Notes: a model not told the origin generated them from the letters alone. DNA of 11,040 bases from an uncultured Erysipelotrichaceae bacterium (GCA_934725085.1 CAKVAL010000045.1:1-11040), one strand, 5' to 3'. Positions 1 to 7,596 are shown, numbered from the stretch's first letter. Made by a program: numbers and translations.

Positions 1-787
1 CATTAAATCTTTCTTTAACCCTATTAATCATTTGTGGTGTTAAAGATATTTCAGGTACCATTATTAAGACTTGTTTACCCATTCGTAAATAATGTCTTGC
101 CAAATGTAAATAAACTTCCGTCTTACCAGAACCAGTTACCCCAAATAACTCGAAGATTCTTTTATCCGAATTAAGAAATTCATTATAAACATTTTCCTGA
201 TCACTAGTTAATTCCTTAAAGTTATCATTGATAATAATCTCACTTTTAAGAGTTTCCTTTTCAACAAACGTTGTATAAATACATTCCTTTTCCCTTAACT
301 TATTAAAAATTGATATAGATAATTTACGAGCCTCACTAGCCTTCATACCATCACGAATCAAAGATAATACTTGATGTTGTTTAGGAGTTAATTCACATTC
401 TATATTAGTCTTATAAACCAATTCATCCTTTAAGGGTTCCTTAAAAGACTTAGTAGTTTGAAGTAACTTAGGTAACATTGAGTTTAAACAATTAATAAAA
501 GGTGAAATGGTAGTCTTAGACAGCCACTTAGCTAATTCGAATTGCCTTTCATCAATGATGGGAAAAGAATCTAATACTTCTAGAATACTAGATAACTTAA
601 AACCGTTTGTTTTTTCAAACTCTTCAATATTAGTTTCAACACAAGCAACCACAATGCCATTAGTTTTTGCATGATTAAAAATAACTTTAACCCTCTTAAA
701 GTTTTCAATATACTCATCGTATTTATAAGAAAAAGTTTTATTTACTGCCAAGGCATCATTGGTCACATAGACTGATACAACATACAT
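1..787 (-). CDS. priA: Primosomal replication-restart helicase PriA (N-terminal part, cut by window edge)
   Basis: PriA is a superfamily 2 3'-to-5' DNA helicase that recognises stalled forks and reloads the replisome. About 262 residues are present; the helicase motifs from II onward and the zinc-binding part lie outside the window. Residues 1 to about 100 match the PriA 3'-DNA-binding domain, with the usual basic strand KRVKVIF (31-37) followed by GIVVA. A winged-helix-like stretch follows (about 130-180). The helicase core opens with a Q-motif-like ELTSDQ (192-197), Walker A GVTGSGKT (216-223) and motif Ia PEISLTPQM (245-253), all typical of PriA. The ATG at 787 is the only good start, because the next ATG (783) is out of frame and stops quickly. 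There is no convincing Shine-Dalgarno sequence, only GAG three bases upstream, and a TATAAT box sits at 794-799, so the mRNA may be leaderless. It follows the phosphoesterase gene by 34 bases but is separated from it by a terminator hairpin. Confidence 0.96.
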   Translation of the reverse strand, partial: MYVVSVYVTNDALAVNKTFSYKYDEYIENFKRVKVIFNHAKTNGIVVACVETNIEEFEKTNGFKLSSILEVLDSFPIIDERQFELAKWLSKTTISPFINCLNSMLPKLLQTTKSFKEPLKDELVYKTNIECELTPKQHQVLSLIRDGMKASEARKLSISIFNKLREKECIYTTFVEKETLKSEIIINDNFKELTSDQENVYNEFLNSDKRIFELFGVTGSGKTEVYLHLARHYLRMGKQVLIMVPEISLTPQMINRVKERFN

Positions 788-793
788 ATCTCA

Positions 794-820
794 ATTATAT
801 AAAAAAGATAAGTATTACAA
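794..820 (-). promoter_or_regulatory. Candidate priA promoter inside the preceding terminator
   Basis: On the minus strand a perfect -10 box TATAAT lies at 799-794. A -35-like TTGTAA lies at 820-815, mostly in the loop of the upstream terminator hairpin. The spacer is 15 bases, shorter than the ideal 17, so the -35 assignment is weaker than the -10. Seven bases below the -10 box is base 787, the A of the priA ATG, which predicts a transcript with no leader. This is inferred from sequence only. Confidence 0.45.
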
Positions 821-827
821 CCTATCT
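801..827 (-). terminator. Intrinsic terminator after the metallophosphoesterase gene
   Basis: Read on the minus strand, AGATAGGT (827-820) pairs with ACTTATCT (813-806) through one G-U pair, around a six-base loop TGTAAT. A run of Ts (806-801) follows. The left arm contains the TAG stop codon (824-822) of the phosphoesterase gene. The stem is AU-rich, so termination may be partial. Confidence 0.6.
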
Positions 828-2015
828 AAATTTAACATGAATGATACAAACTTCAGCAATCGTACCAACTCGCATATTAGGACCAAATAAACCTAAACCT
901 GATGTGGTGATCGCATGGAAGGCATTCTTAACCCATAGACCATAAGCATTTTCCCAGATGATATCAGTCGCAATCTTAGTTGGCCACAATTGTCCATCAT
1001 GAGTGTGCCCTGCCATCATAAGGTCAACACCAGCCTTCTCTAATTCATCATATTCTCTTGGTTCATGATCTAAGACAAATAAAGGCTTAGTAGTATCCAC
1101 TTCCTTAAAGATATCACCGCTTTCTTTTCTTGTGATGTTGCCAAGATTTGGTCTTTCTTGGTCAGCCCTACCATATAAGTTAACCGAATCATTGATGATT
1201 ACATTTTCATCATATAAAAGAACCATGCCTGATTTCTTAATAAAATCCAGCATTTCCTTTGAAGCTAATTTGTTTTCGATATCATCATCATTAAAAGTAA
1301 AACCACAAAGAATTGGTTCTTCAACATCGTGATTACCAAGCACAGCATACATACCATATTTAGATTTTATTTGATTGAACAAATCAATTAGCTTATCAGG
1401 ATTTTTGATTGCACTATATTGATTATCAAAGATATCACCAGCAACACAAACAATATCAACATCATTCTTATTGATAATATCTACAGCCTGTTTAAGATGA
1501 TATTCACCAATATTGTAGCCAAATTGAGGATCACCAAACATCGCAATAGTCATCTCTTTAAAATTACCACCATCCTTATTAATAGTAATCTCATATTCAG
1601 TAGTTCTAACAATCTTAGCATTGATGATGCCATAGATTGAAGTAACCCCTGTTAAAACAATGATTAATAAGGCACAGATTGTACGAGCATAAAAATCATT
1701 ATACTTATCCTTAAAAACCTTAGAATAAATCCATCTCAATAAATCAATTAGGGCAACATAGAGGATTAAATATAAACTAATACCTAGCCAATAGGCACCT
1801 ATTTTAAATAAGGGTCTTCTTAAGAAATTATCTTCAGGTAAGATAAAAGCTAGACCAATAAAGATAGTTAAAAGAAACATTGACCACGAGAAATGATTAA
1901 GCCAAAAGTCCAATCTTTTATTTTTAATATTTAAGGCACTTATAAACTTATACCATCTTCTACATACCCAATAAATTATCGCCACATAAAACGGCGAAAG
2001 AATTAAAGCTAACAT
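822..2015 (-). CDS. Membrane-anchored calcineurin-like metallophosphoesterase
   Basis: This 397-residue protein has an N-terminal membrane part, with hydrophobic segments near 2-18, 44-61, 73-95 and 111-133, and a C-terminal metallophosphoesterase domain from about 153. Metal-site motifs are in order: GDPQFG (161-166), GDIFD (193-197), GNHD (227-230), LDHEP (315-319) and GHTHDGQ (336-342). The first motif has D-x-Q where bacterial relatives such as YkuE or YaeI usually have D-x-H; the DPQFG form is known from CPPED1-type phosphatases. Two metal ions would be bound and a phosphomonoester or diester hydrolysed, but the substrate cannot be read from the sequence. The membrane arrangement would fit a lipid or envelope substrate. 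The ATG at 2015 overlaps the upstream stop by seven bases and has a GAGG ribosome site seven bases before it, so the two genes are probably translationally coupled. Confidence 0.88.
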   Translation of the reverse strand: MLALILSPFYVAIIYWVCRRWYKFISALNIKNKRLDFWLNHFSWSMFLLTIFIGLAFILPEDNFLRRPLFKIGAYWLGISLYLILYVALIDLLRWIYSKVFKDKYNDFYARTICALLIIVLTGVTSIYGIINAKIVRTTEYEITINKDGGNFKEMTIAMFGDPQFGYNIGEYHLKQAVDIINKNDVDIVCVAGDIFDNQYSAIKNPDKLIDLFNQIKSKYGMYAVLGNHDVEEPILCGFTFNDDDIENKLASKEMLDFIKKSGMVLLYDENVIINDSVNLYGRADQERPNLGNITRKESGDIFKEVDTTKPLFVLDHEPREYDELEKAGVDLMMAGHTHDGQLWPTKIATDIIWENAYGLWVKNAFHAITTSGLGLFGPNMRVGTIAEVCIIHVKFR

Positions 2016-3787
2016 ATTTCCTCATTTCTAATTACTTCAACATCACTAGTAATACCCTCACCTGTATTTGGTACAAAGTGAGAATAGATATTATCACCTA
2101 TAAAACAAAGTACTAAAATAACACAAATTATTTTCAACAATTTAGGCTTAGCCTTCTTTAACAAGTTATCAATCATTGGAGCCAAGAAATAGACAGCTGC
2201 ACAACCACCAAGTCCAAACACCAATAAGCCTTCAGCACAAATTCTACCATTTAGGTTTAAGAAATAACCTGTATAATCCCACCAACGCATACCATCATGA
2301 GTTAATTCCAAGAATAGTGATGTATAGTATTCGACAAAACCACAAAGCACAACAGCGCTACAGAATTCAGAAACCATATTCTTTCTAAAACGATATAAGA
2401 TAACTAGAATCAAGACAACACCAGACCCATATACTGGAAGCCATGGCCCATGTAAAACTCCTCTATTAACGAAAGTTCCATCATTTAATAGATGTAAAGA
2501 CACTTCCCAAAGCCAGCCCACAAAAGAAAGCACAAAGAATATTACAAGTAGTGTCGAAACACTATATTGTCTATTAGCTAAGACAATAGTATCTTTTCTT
2601 GATTTCTCTGTTATATCTTGAGGAGATAAACGATCTGGATAATCCTCATTATTGAAGATATCCTTATAAAGTTCATAATGCGCTTCCTCTAATAAGGCAT
2701 CATTATATTGATTAGACTTCTCATTGTAATCAAGGACAACTCCAAAATTCTTCGCAAAGAAACCTTCAACCTTACCATATTCAGGATAAGCTACATCGAT
2801 AGTCTTATCCTTATATAAGTCACCATAGACCTTTAATAATTCATCCTTAGATGCAAATTCAAATAGATACTTATCATTTAAATACTCGTAGCCCTCAATC
2901 TTATTTTTAATTGCCAAAGCTCTTACATAAGCATAATATTCTACATTAAAACTCTCTATGTATGGGTTAGAAAAGAAAATACCAGATAAACCTAAGGTAA
3001 CGATATCTAGCAAGAACCAACCCGCAAAAGTTAATTGACACTTGGCGTATTCCCACTTATGACCATTCATCATGTCTCTTGATAATTTAATCGCATCCTT
3101 TGACTTGATTGATGGATTTTCAGCCACAATATAAGGAAGCATCGCATAGGAACAAGACTTAATAATGCCACCAATGATTGTAAACCACCATAAATATAAG
3201 AAGATTTCAACTTTTAAGGCACACCAAATAGAATTCAAGACCTTACGACATCTAAAGATAAATAAGAAACGTGGAGCCTTTACTTCATCATATTTATAGC
3301 CTTCTAAGAAGATTCTTCTATAAATTATTTGATATGCATTGCGCACAAACACTAAGACAACTGACAAGAATAATGCTGCAAATACTACTGCTATCTTAGC
3401 CCATACACCACCACCATGACTAAAGCCACTGATAGCTCTATAGATGACAATCAAGAAAGATCCAGTAGATATCGAAGAAGCAATAGTGGCAAACACTCCT
3501 TTAGTATGTCCTATTTCTAGATTACCAACATGAACATCTTCTAATTTTGTATTATCAACAACCTCTTGGCTCTTGTCTACATCACCCATCAACAAATCAT
3601 ATAAGACATTAGTTTCATTATCATTACTTATGACATTGATTGAAGTGTTTTCATTCTTAACAATCGCTGTAGACTTCGCAAAATTAGCACCAATAAAAGA
3701 TGCGAACAAACAAGCAGCTACAAAAATAACATAATGTTTCTTTAATTTAGCCTTCGCTTGTTTCTTAGCAAGTTTTCTTTCAAACAT
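2009..3787 (-). CDS. Integral membrane protein joining a DUF975 region to a CmpB-like (PF06541) region
   Basis: This 592-residue protein has two recognisable membrane modules. The N-terminal half starts with a basic stretch (KLAKKQAKAKLKK, 5-17) and a membrane segment (18-38). A polar, probably external part (40-100) follows, then segments near 107-118, 130-148, 190-212 and 250-272. SRDMMNGHKWEYAKCQL (236-252) and the following FSNPY...VEYYAY (272-287) match the DUF975 pattern. A charged linker (about 290-400) follows. The C-terminal part (408-566) has GWLWE (424-428), NRGVLHGPWLPVYG (441-454) and WWDYTGYFLNLNGRIC (502-517), the hallmarks of PF06541, the family often named 'putative ABC transporter permease CmpB'. 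No ATPase partner is nearby, so a transporter role is not supported. The start has AGGGAGA at 3801-3795. It is first in an operon with the phosphoesterase gene. Function unknown. Confidence 0.85.
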   Translation of the reverse strand: MFERKLAKKQAKAKLKKHYVIFVAACLFASFIGANFAKSTAIVKNENTSINVISNDNETNVLYDLLMGDVDKSQEVVDNTKLEDVHVGNLEIGHTKGVFATIASSISTGSFLIVIYRAISGFSHGGGVWAKIAVVFAALFLSVVLVFVRNAYQIIYRRIFLEGYKYDEVKAPRFLFIFRCRKVLNSIWCALKVEIFLYLWWFTIIGGIIKSCSYAMLPYIVAENPSIKSKDAIKLSRDMMNGHKWEYAKCQLTFAGWFLLDIVTLGLSGIFFSNPYIESFNVEYYAYVRALAIKNKIEGYEYLNDKYLFEFASKDELLKVYGDLYKDKTIDVAYPEYGKVEGFFAKNFGVVLDYNEKSNQYNDALLEEAHYELYKDIFNNEDYPDRLSPQDITEKSRKDTIVLANRQYSVSTLLVIFFVLSFVGWLWEVSLHLLNDGTFVNRGVLHGPWLPVYGSGVVLILVILYRFRKNMVSEFCSAVVLCGFVEYYTSLFLELTHDGMRWWDYTGYFLNLNGRICAEGLLVFGLGGCAAVYFLAPMIDNLLKKAKPKLLKIICVILVLCFIGDNIYSHFVPNTGEGITSDVEVIRNEEIC

Positions 3788-3794
3788 ATAATAA

Positions 3795-3801
3795 TCTCCC
3801 T
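3795..3801 (-). promoter_or_regulatory. Ribosome binding site of the DUF975/CmpB gene
   Basis: AGGGAGA on the minus strand ends seven bases before the ATG at 3787. It supports that start, and it lies just downstream of the predicted transcription start near 3805. Confidence 0.75.
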
Positions 3802-3811
3802 AATTAATGCA

Positions 3812-3841
3812 ATTATATTAAAAATCGGTTAGCTATTACAA
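3812..3841 (-). promoter_or_regulatory. Promoter of the DUF975/CmpB-phosphoesterase operon, nested in the suf terminator
   Basis: On the minus strand TTGTAA (3841-3836) and TATAAT (3817-3812) are separated by 18 bases, a good sigma-A type promoter. The -35 box lies in the loop of the suf terminator hairpin, and the terminator's downstream arm and T-run form the spacer. The transcript would start near 3805 and have a leader of about 18 bases that includes the ribosome site. Confidence 0.6.
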
Positions 3842-3850
3842 CTAACCGAT
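3820..3850 (-). terminator. Intrinsic terminator of the suf operon
   Basis: On the minus strand ATCGGTTAG (3850-3842) pairs perfectly over nine bases with CTAACCGAT (3832-3824) around a nine-base loop. TTTT (3823-3820) follows, making five Ts with the last stem base. The TAG stop codon of sufB (3844-3842) forms the top of the left arm. Confidence 0.85.
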
Positions 3851-5245
3851 AGATCCTTTCATATTAATCTTCAACAATTGATTTAACTCAACCGCATATT
3901 CCATTGGAAGTTCCTTAGTAAACGGTTCAATAAAACCTAGAATAATCATTTGAGTCGCATCTTCTAAAGATAGGCCACGAGACATTAGATAGAAAAGTTG
4001 TTCCTCACTAATCTTAGATACAGTAGCCTCATGTTCAATGGTACTTGAATTATTCTTCACAATATTAGTAGGAATAGTATCAGATGAAGATATATCATCC
4101 AAAATTAAGGTATCACATTCTACCTTAGCCTTAGAATTAGTAGCCTTCTCACCAATCAAGACCTTACCACGATAATTAACCTTACCACCAACTCTACATA
4201 AAGACTTAGAAATAATAGTACTAGAAGTATCAGGGGCTAGATGAATCATCTTAGCACCAGCATCCTGGAACTGTTTATGGGAAGCAACCGCAATAGAGAT
4301 ACAAATACCCTTGGCGCCTCTTCCCTTTAAGACACAACATGGATACTTCATATTCAAATGAGAACCGATATTACCATCAATCCATTCCATAATACCATTT
4401 TCTTCTACTAAAGTTCTCTTAGTAACTAGATTCAAGATATTATCAGACCAGTTTTGAACGGTAGAATAACGACACTTTGCATCCTTTTTAACAATAATTT
4501 CAACTGTAGCTGCATGTAAAGAATCTTTAGAATACTTAGGAGCTGTACAGCCTTCTACATAATGTAGGTCACTGCCTTCATCACAAATAATAAGAGTTCT
4601 TTCAAATTGACCCATCAATTCAGAATTAATTCTAAAATAAGATTGTAAAGGCTTATCCAACTTAACACCCTTTGGTACATAGATAAAAGAACCACCTGAC
4701 CATACAGCCGCATTTAGTGCCGCAAACTTATTATCAGTATAAGATACAACCGTACCAAAATATTCTTTTACTAAATCAGGATATAGTCTTAAGGCAGTAT
4801 CGGTATCATAGAAAATAACACCCTTTTCTTCTACTTCCTTAAGCATATTATGATAAACAACTTCCGATTCATATTGAGTTGAAACACCAGCCAAAAACTT
4901 TTGTTCAGCATCAGGAATCTTTAGTTTCTCAAAAGTATTCTTAATGGTCTCAGGAACCTTATCCCAATCCTTTTCTACCTTATCAGATGGCTTGATATAG
5001 TAAGTGAAATCATTAAAGTCGATATCACTTAAATCAGGTCCAAACTTAGGAAGTGGCATCTCAACAAACTTATGATAGGCCTTAAGACGATACTCTAACA
5101 TCCAATCCGGTTCACCCTTAGTCTTAGAAATAGCCCTAATAACATCCTCATTTAAGCCTTTTGTAGTCTTAAAAACAGAGACATCCTCGTCCTTAAAGTC
5201 ATAGGCATATTCCTCTTGATTCTTAATAATATCTTGATTACTCAT
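3842..5245 (-). CDS. sufB: Fe-S cluster assembly scaffold protein SufB
   Basis: SufB is the scaffold subunit of the cytoplasmic SufBCD complex. It receives sulfur from SufS/SufU and builds the cluster, with SufC as the ATPase. The protein has 467 residues, normal for the family. Family features are the N-terminal segment with EPDWMLEYRLKAYHKF (45-60), QYESEVVYH (124-132), WSGGSFIYVPKGVKLDKPLQ (182-201), and the beta-helix core ending in ISEEQLFYLMSRGLSLEDA (412-430). The conserved cluster/sulfur cysteine is C377 in VECDTL, matching E. coli C405, and IEHEATVSKI (403-412) holds the conserved Glu/His pair. It is last in the suf operon. Its ATG overlaps the sufU stop by eight bases, and the ribosome site (GGAAGAG, centred more than 12 bases upstream) is weak, so translation probably depends on coupling to sufU. 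A hairpin terminator sits on its stop codon. Confidence 0.97.
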   Translation of the reverse strand: MSNQDIIKNQEEYAYDFKDEDVSVFKTTKGLNEDVIRAISKTKGEPDWMLEYRLKAYHKFVEMPLPKFGPDLSDIDFNDFTYYIKPSDKVEKDWDKVPETIKNTFEKLKIPDAEQKFLAGVSTQYESEVVYHNMLKEVEEKGVIFYDTDTALRLYPDLVKEYFGTVVSYTDNKFAALNAAVWSGGSFIYVPKGVKLDKPLQSYFRINSELMGQFERTLIICDEGSDLHYVEGCTAPKYSKDSLHAATVEIIVKKDAKCRYSTVQNWSDNILNLVTKRTLVEENGIMEWIDGNIGSHLNMKYPCCVLKGRGAKGICISIAVASHKQFQDAGAKMIHLAPDTSSTIISKSLCRVGGKVNYRGKVLIGEKATNSKAKVECDTLILDDISSSDTIPTNIVKNNSSTIEHEATVSKISEEQLFYLMSRGLSLEDATQMIILGFIEPFTKELPMEYAVELNQLLKINMKGSIG

Positions 5246-5663
5246 AATTATCTATCAACTCTTCCATCGCTTTAATGCCAATAGTACCACACTTAATACG
5301 ATTAGCTTGTTTATATAGGGTATCAAAGGCATTAGCCTCTTCTAAAACATCTTCATCATAAGATTCTTCATTTAGCATCTTCTTGTATTCATTAATGATT
5401 GATTTAGCTTCTTCTTTACTCTTTCCCTTAATCAAATCAGACATAATAGAAGTAGACGCAAAACAAATCGTACAACCAACACCATCAAAGCGTACATCCT
5501 TAATGATGTCATCTTCAATCAACATTTGTACCTTAATATCATCGATACATGAATCAGACGCATTATGTATCATATGATATCTTTCATCATCTACAAGACC
5601 CTTATTATGAGGATTTTGATAGTGATCTAATAATATTTCTCTTTTAAATTGTTCATCCATCAT
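5238..5663 (-). CDS. sufU: Zinc-dependent sulfurtransferase SufU
   Basis: SufU accepts persulfide sulfur from SufS and passes it on to the SufBCD scaffold. It is an IscU-fold protein found in Gram-positive suf operons. The 141-residue reading starts at ATG 5663, which overlaps the sufS stop as ATGA and has AGGAG seven bases upstream; a second in-frame ATG follows at once (5660). The zinc ligands are C39, D41, C64 and C125, in the contexts DSCIDD, GVGCTICFAS and RIKCGT. The stretch between C64 and C125 is long, as in SufU rather than IscU. Most relatives have C-G-D at the first site; here it is C-I-D, keeping both ligands but losing the glycine. C67 is an extra nearby cysteine. An upstream in-frame TTG at 5696 would add 11 residues but lies inside sufS and lacks a ribosome site. 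Confidence 0.95.
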   Translation of the reverse strand: MMDEQFKREILLDHYQNPHNKGLVDDERYHMIHNASDSCIDDIKVQMLIEDDIIKDVRFDGVGCTICFASTSIMSDLIKGKSKEEAKSIINEYKKMLNEESYDEDVLEEANAFDTLYKQANRIKCGTIGIKAMEELIDNYE

Positions 5664-6868
5664 AACAATGCTCCTACACACTTTTCTAGTGTACAATCCT
5701 TAATTAATTCAATAAATTTATCAATCTCATCAGTTGTGTTATAAAGATACATACTAGCACGGATACTTTGATCAGTTCCGGTGATATTATGTAAAATCTT
5801 AGCACAATGATTACCTGTTCTTACACAAATACCATATTTATTTAAATAAGAACCAACATCTTGGGCAAAGATACCTTTGACATTAAATGAGGCAATCGCA
5901 ACCTCAGCATTTGGATTATAAACCACTACATTATCCAATTTACATAGCTTATCCATCATATACTTAATTAAGTAGTTATCATATTCTTGAATCATTACCA
6001 TACCAATACTATTAAGATAATCAATGGCACTACCAAGGCCTAAGACACCTTCAATATTAGGAGTACCAGCTTCAAATACTTCAGGCACATCTTTTAAGAT
6101 GACATTACCATCTTTATCAAATCTAGCATTAGCACCGCCTCCTAAAAACATAGGATTCATTTGTTTAAGTAAGTCATACTTACCATACAACACACCAACA
6201 CCACTTGGTCCTAACATCTTATGTGCTGAGAATGATAAGAAATCACAATCAATATCTTTCACATCAACTTTAATATGAGGTACCGCTTGAGCACCATCAA
6301 CCAGAACCAAAGCATTATTTTCATGGGATATCTCACAAATCTCTTTAATAGGATTAATATAGCCTAAGACATTAGATACATAAGTAATGCATACCGCCTT
6401 AACACTAGCATCAAAACATTCTTTATACTTTTCGATATTAAATGTTCCATCTTCATTTAAAGGAATATATTTAACATTCAATTCCTTTTCCTTAGCAATT
6501 CTAAAGATAGGAAGAATATTAGAAGCGTGCTCTAAATAAGTAGTAAGAATCGTATCACCCTTATTAAACAAATGTGATAAACCTTCTATTGCCATATTAA
6601 GCGAAACAGTTGAACCACTTGTAAAGACTATTTCTTCTTTTCTATTGGCATTTAAAAACTTAGCCACCTTATCTCTAACACCATCATATTTCTTTGATAC
6701 ATTAAAGGAAATATCATAGTCACCACGATGAATATTACTTGTAGATGTAGTATAAAATTCATTAACGGCATCAATAACACACTTTGGCTTTAAGGTAGTT
6801 GCCCCTGAATCAAAATAAATAATTTCAGGATTATTTTTTATAACAGGAAAATCATCTCTTACATGCAT
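5660..6868 (-). CDS. sufS: Group II cysteine desulfurase SufS
   Basis: SufS is a PLP-dependent enzyme that removes sulfur from L-cysteine, giving alanine and an enzyme persulfide that SufU takes up. The 402 residues match the usual length. Visible sites are DSGATTLKP (20-28), THE cofactor-stacking histidine H114 in YLEHASN, DGAQAVPH (191-198) with the PLP-binding aspartate, the Schiff-base lysine K217 in SFSAHKMLGPSG, and the catalytic cysteine C355 in VRTGNHCA. Relatives usually have RAGHHCAQP at this last site, so the loop after the cysteine (KILHNITG) differs somewhat. The ATG at 6868 overlaps the sufD stop by ten bases and is preceded by AGAAGG about ten bases away. Confidence 0.97.
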   Translation of the reverse strand: MHVRDDFPVIKNNPEIIYFDSGATTLKPKCVIDAVNEFYTTSTSNIHRGDYDISFNVSKKYDGVRDKVAKFLNANRKEEIVFTSGSTVSLNMAIEGLSHLFNKGDTILTTYLEHASNILPIFRIAKEKELNVKYIPLNEDGTFNIEKYKECFDASVKAVCITYVSNVLGYINPIKEICEISHENNALVLVDGAQAVPHIKVDVKDIDCDFLSFSAHKMLGPSGVGVLYGKYDLLKQMNPMFLGGGANARFDKDGNVILKDVPEVFEAGTPNIEGVLGLGSAIDYLNSIGMVMIQEYDNYLIKYMMDKLCKLDNVVVYNPNAEVAIASFNVKGIFAQDVGSYLNKYGICVRTGNHCAKILHNITGTDQSIRASMYLYNTTDEIDKFIELIKDCTLEKCVGALL

Positions 6869-7596
6869 AAATCACTAACCTTCTTTTCAGCTAATTCTTT
6901 TAAGACCAGTCCATTTTCAAAGCCTTCATAGAAATTCTCACTAGGCATTAGATAACTTAAAAGTAATAAGCTTAAAGAAGCTTTCTTATCTAAGCCTCTA
7001 GAATTCATATAGAATAAGACATCATCATCAATTGTGCCGCAAGACAAAGAATGTGATGCTTCTACATCGTTTTCATCAATCAATAAGATTGGCTCAACCT
7101 TACAATTCTTAGGATTTTCAAAAGTTAAACAATTAGACTTTTGGTGACACTTACAATTCTTAGCACCCTTGACAATCTTACCGATAATAGTCATTTTAAA
7201 GTCTGCTTCTTCTAAACAAACAACTTTATTAGAAATATTAACCTTAGAATCCCATTCCTTATTAATTAAGTCAAACTTGATATTCTTATCACCATAGCCT
7301 AAATAAGTAGAATTGATATTTAGTTCACTATGGGCATTTACCTCAATACAGTTTTCATGAACAAGATTGAATCTATTTAAATCCAAATAATTAATTTCAA
7401 CTCTTGAATTAATCAATTCGCCCTTTTCCTTTAAAGTAATTTCTTTATCCCCATCATTAAAAACCAACACTCTATAATCACCATCTTCGAAGTGATAATT
7501 AATTTCTAAGTCCTTATTTAAAACGATAGTAATTACTTCAGAACTTTTAAGATTAATATCTAAAGTACCTTCAACATTAGTATATAGCTTAGCCAT
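6859..7596 (-). CDS. sufD: Fe-S cluster assembly protein SufD, short form
   Basis: SufD partners SufB in the SufBCD scaffold. I start it at ATG 7596, which overlaps the sufC stop by eight bases and has AAAGG about six bases upstream; an upstream in-frame TTG (7629) lacks such a site. That gives 245 residues, much shorter than the 400 or more of E. coli or Bacillus SufD. The long N-terminal helical domain is missing, and the protein is mainly the beta-helix core. The C-terminal signature is intact: GAK....HQ (144-152), VEASHSLS (178-185) with H182 equivalent to the functional SufD histidine, and LFYMNSRGLDKKAS (194-207). Cysteines C148, C150, C156 and C165 crowd the region around the conserved HQ, which is not usual. 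The order sufC-sufD-sufS-sufU-sufB fixes its identity despite the divergence. Confidence 0.9.
   Translation of the reverse strand: MAKLYTNVEGTLDINLKSSEVITIVLNKDLEINYHFEDGDYRVLVFNDGDKEITLKEKGELINSRVEINYLDLNRFNLVHENCIEVNAHSELNINSTYLGYGDKNIKFDLINKEWDSKVNISNKVVCLEEADFKMTIIGKIVKGAKNCKCHQKSNCLTFENPKNCKVEPILLIDENDVEASHSLSCGTIDDDVLFYMNSRGLDKKASLSLLLLSYLMPSENFYEGFENGLVLKELAEKKVSDLCM

Noticed and set aside
1132..1640. Short plus-strand open frames across the phosphoesterase gene
   Set aside because: They lie antisense to a clear gene, have no ribosome sites and match no family.
2176..2388. Short plus-strand open frame over the CmpB-like region
   Set aside because: Antisense to a gene with clear motifs, with low-complexity, histidine/glutamine-rich translation typical of a shadow frame.
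2009..3787. ABC transporter permease function for the PF06541 region
   Set aside because: The family name suggests it, but no cognate ATPase or binding protein is nearby; SufC belongs to the suf system.
5664..5696. Longer SufU starting at TTG 5696
   Set aside because: The extra residues do not resemble SufU, and ATG 5663 has AGGAG seven bases upstream and a typical ATGA overlap.
5383..6278. Plus-strand open frames over sufU and sufS
   Set aside because: Antisense shadows of genes whose catalytic residues are all visible.
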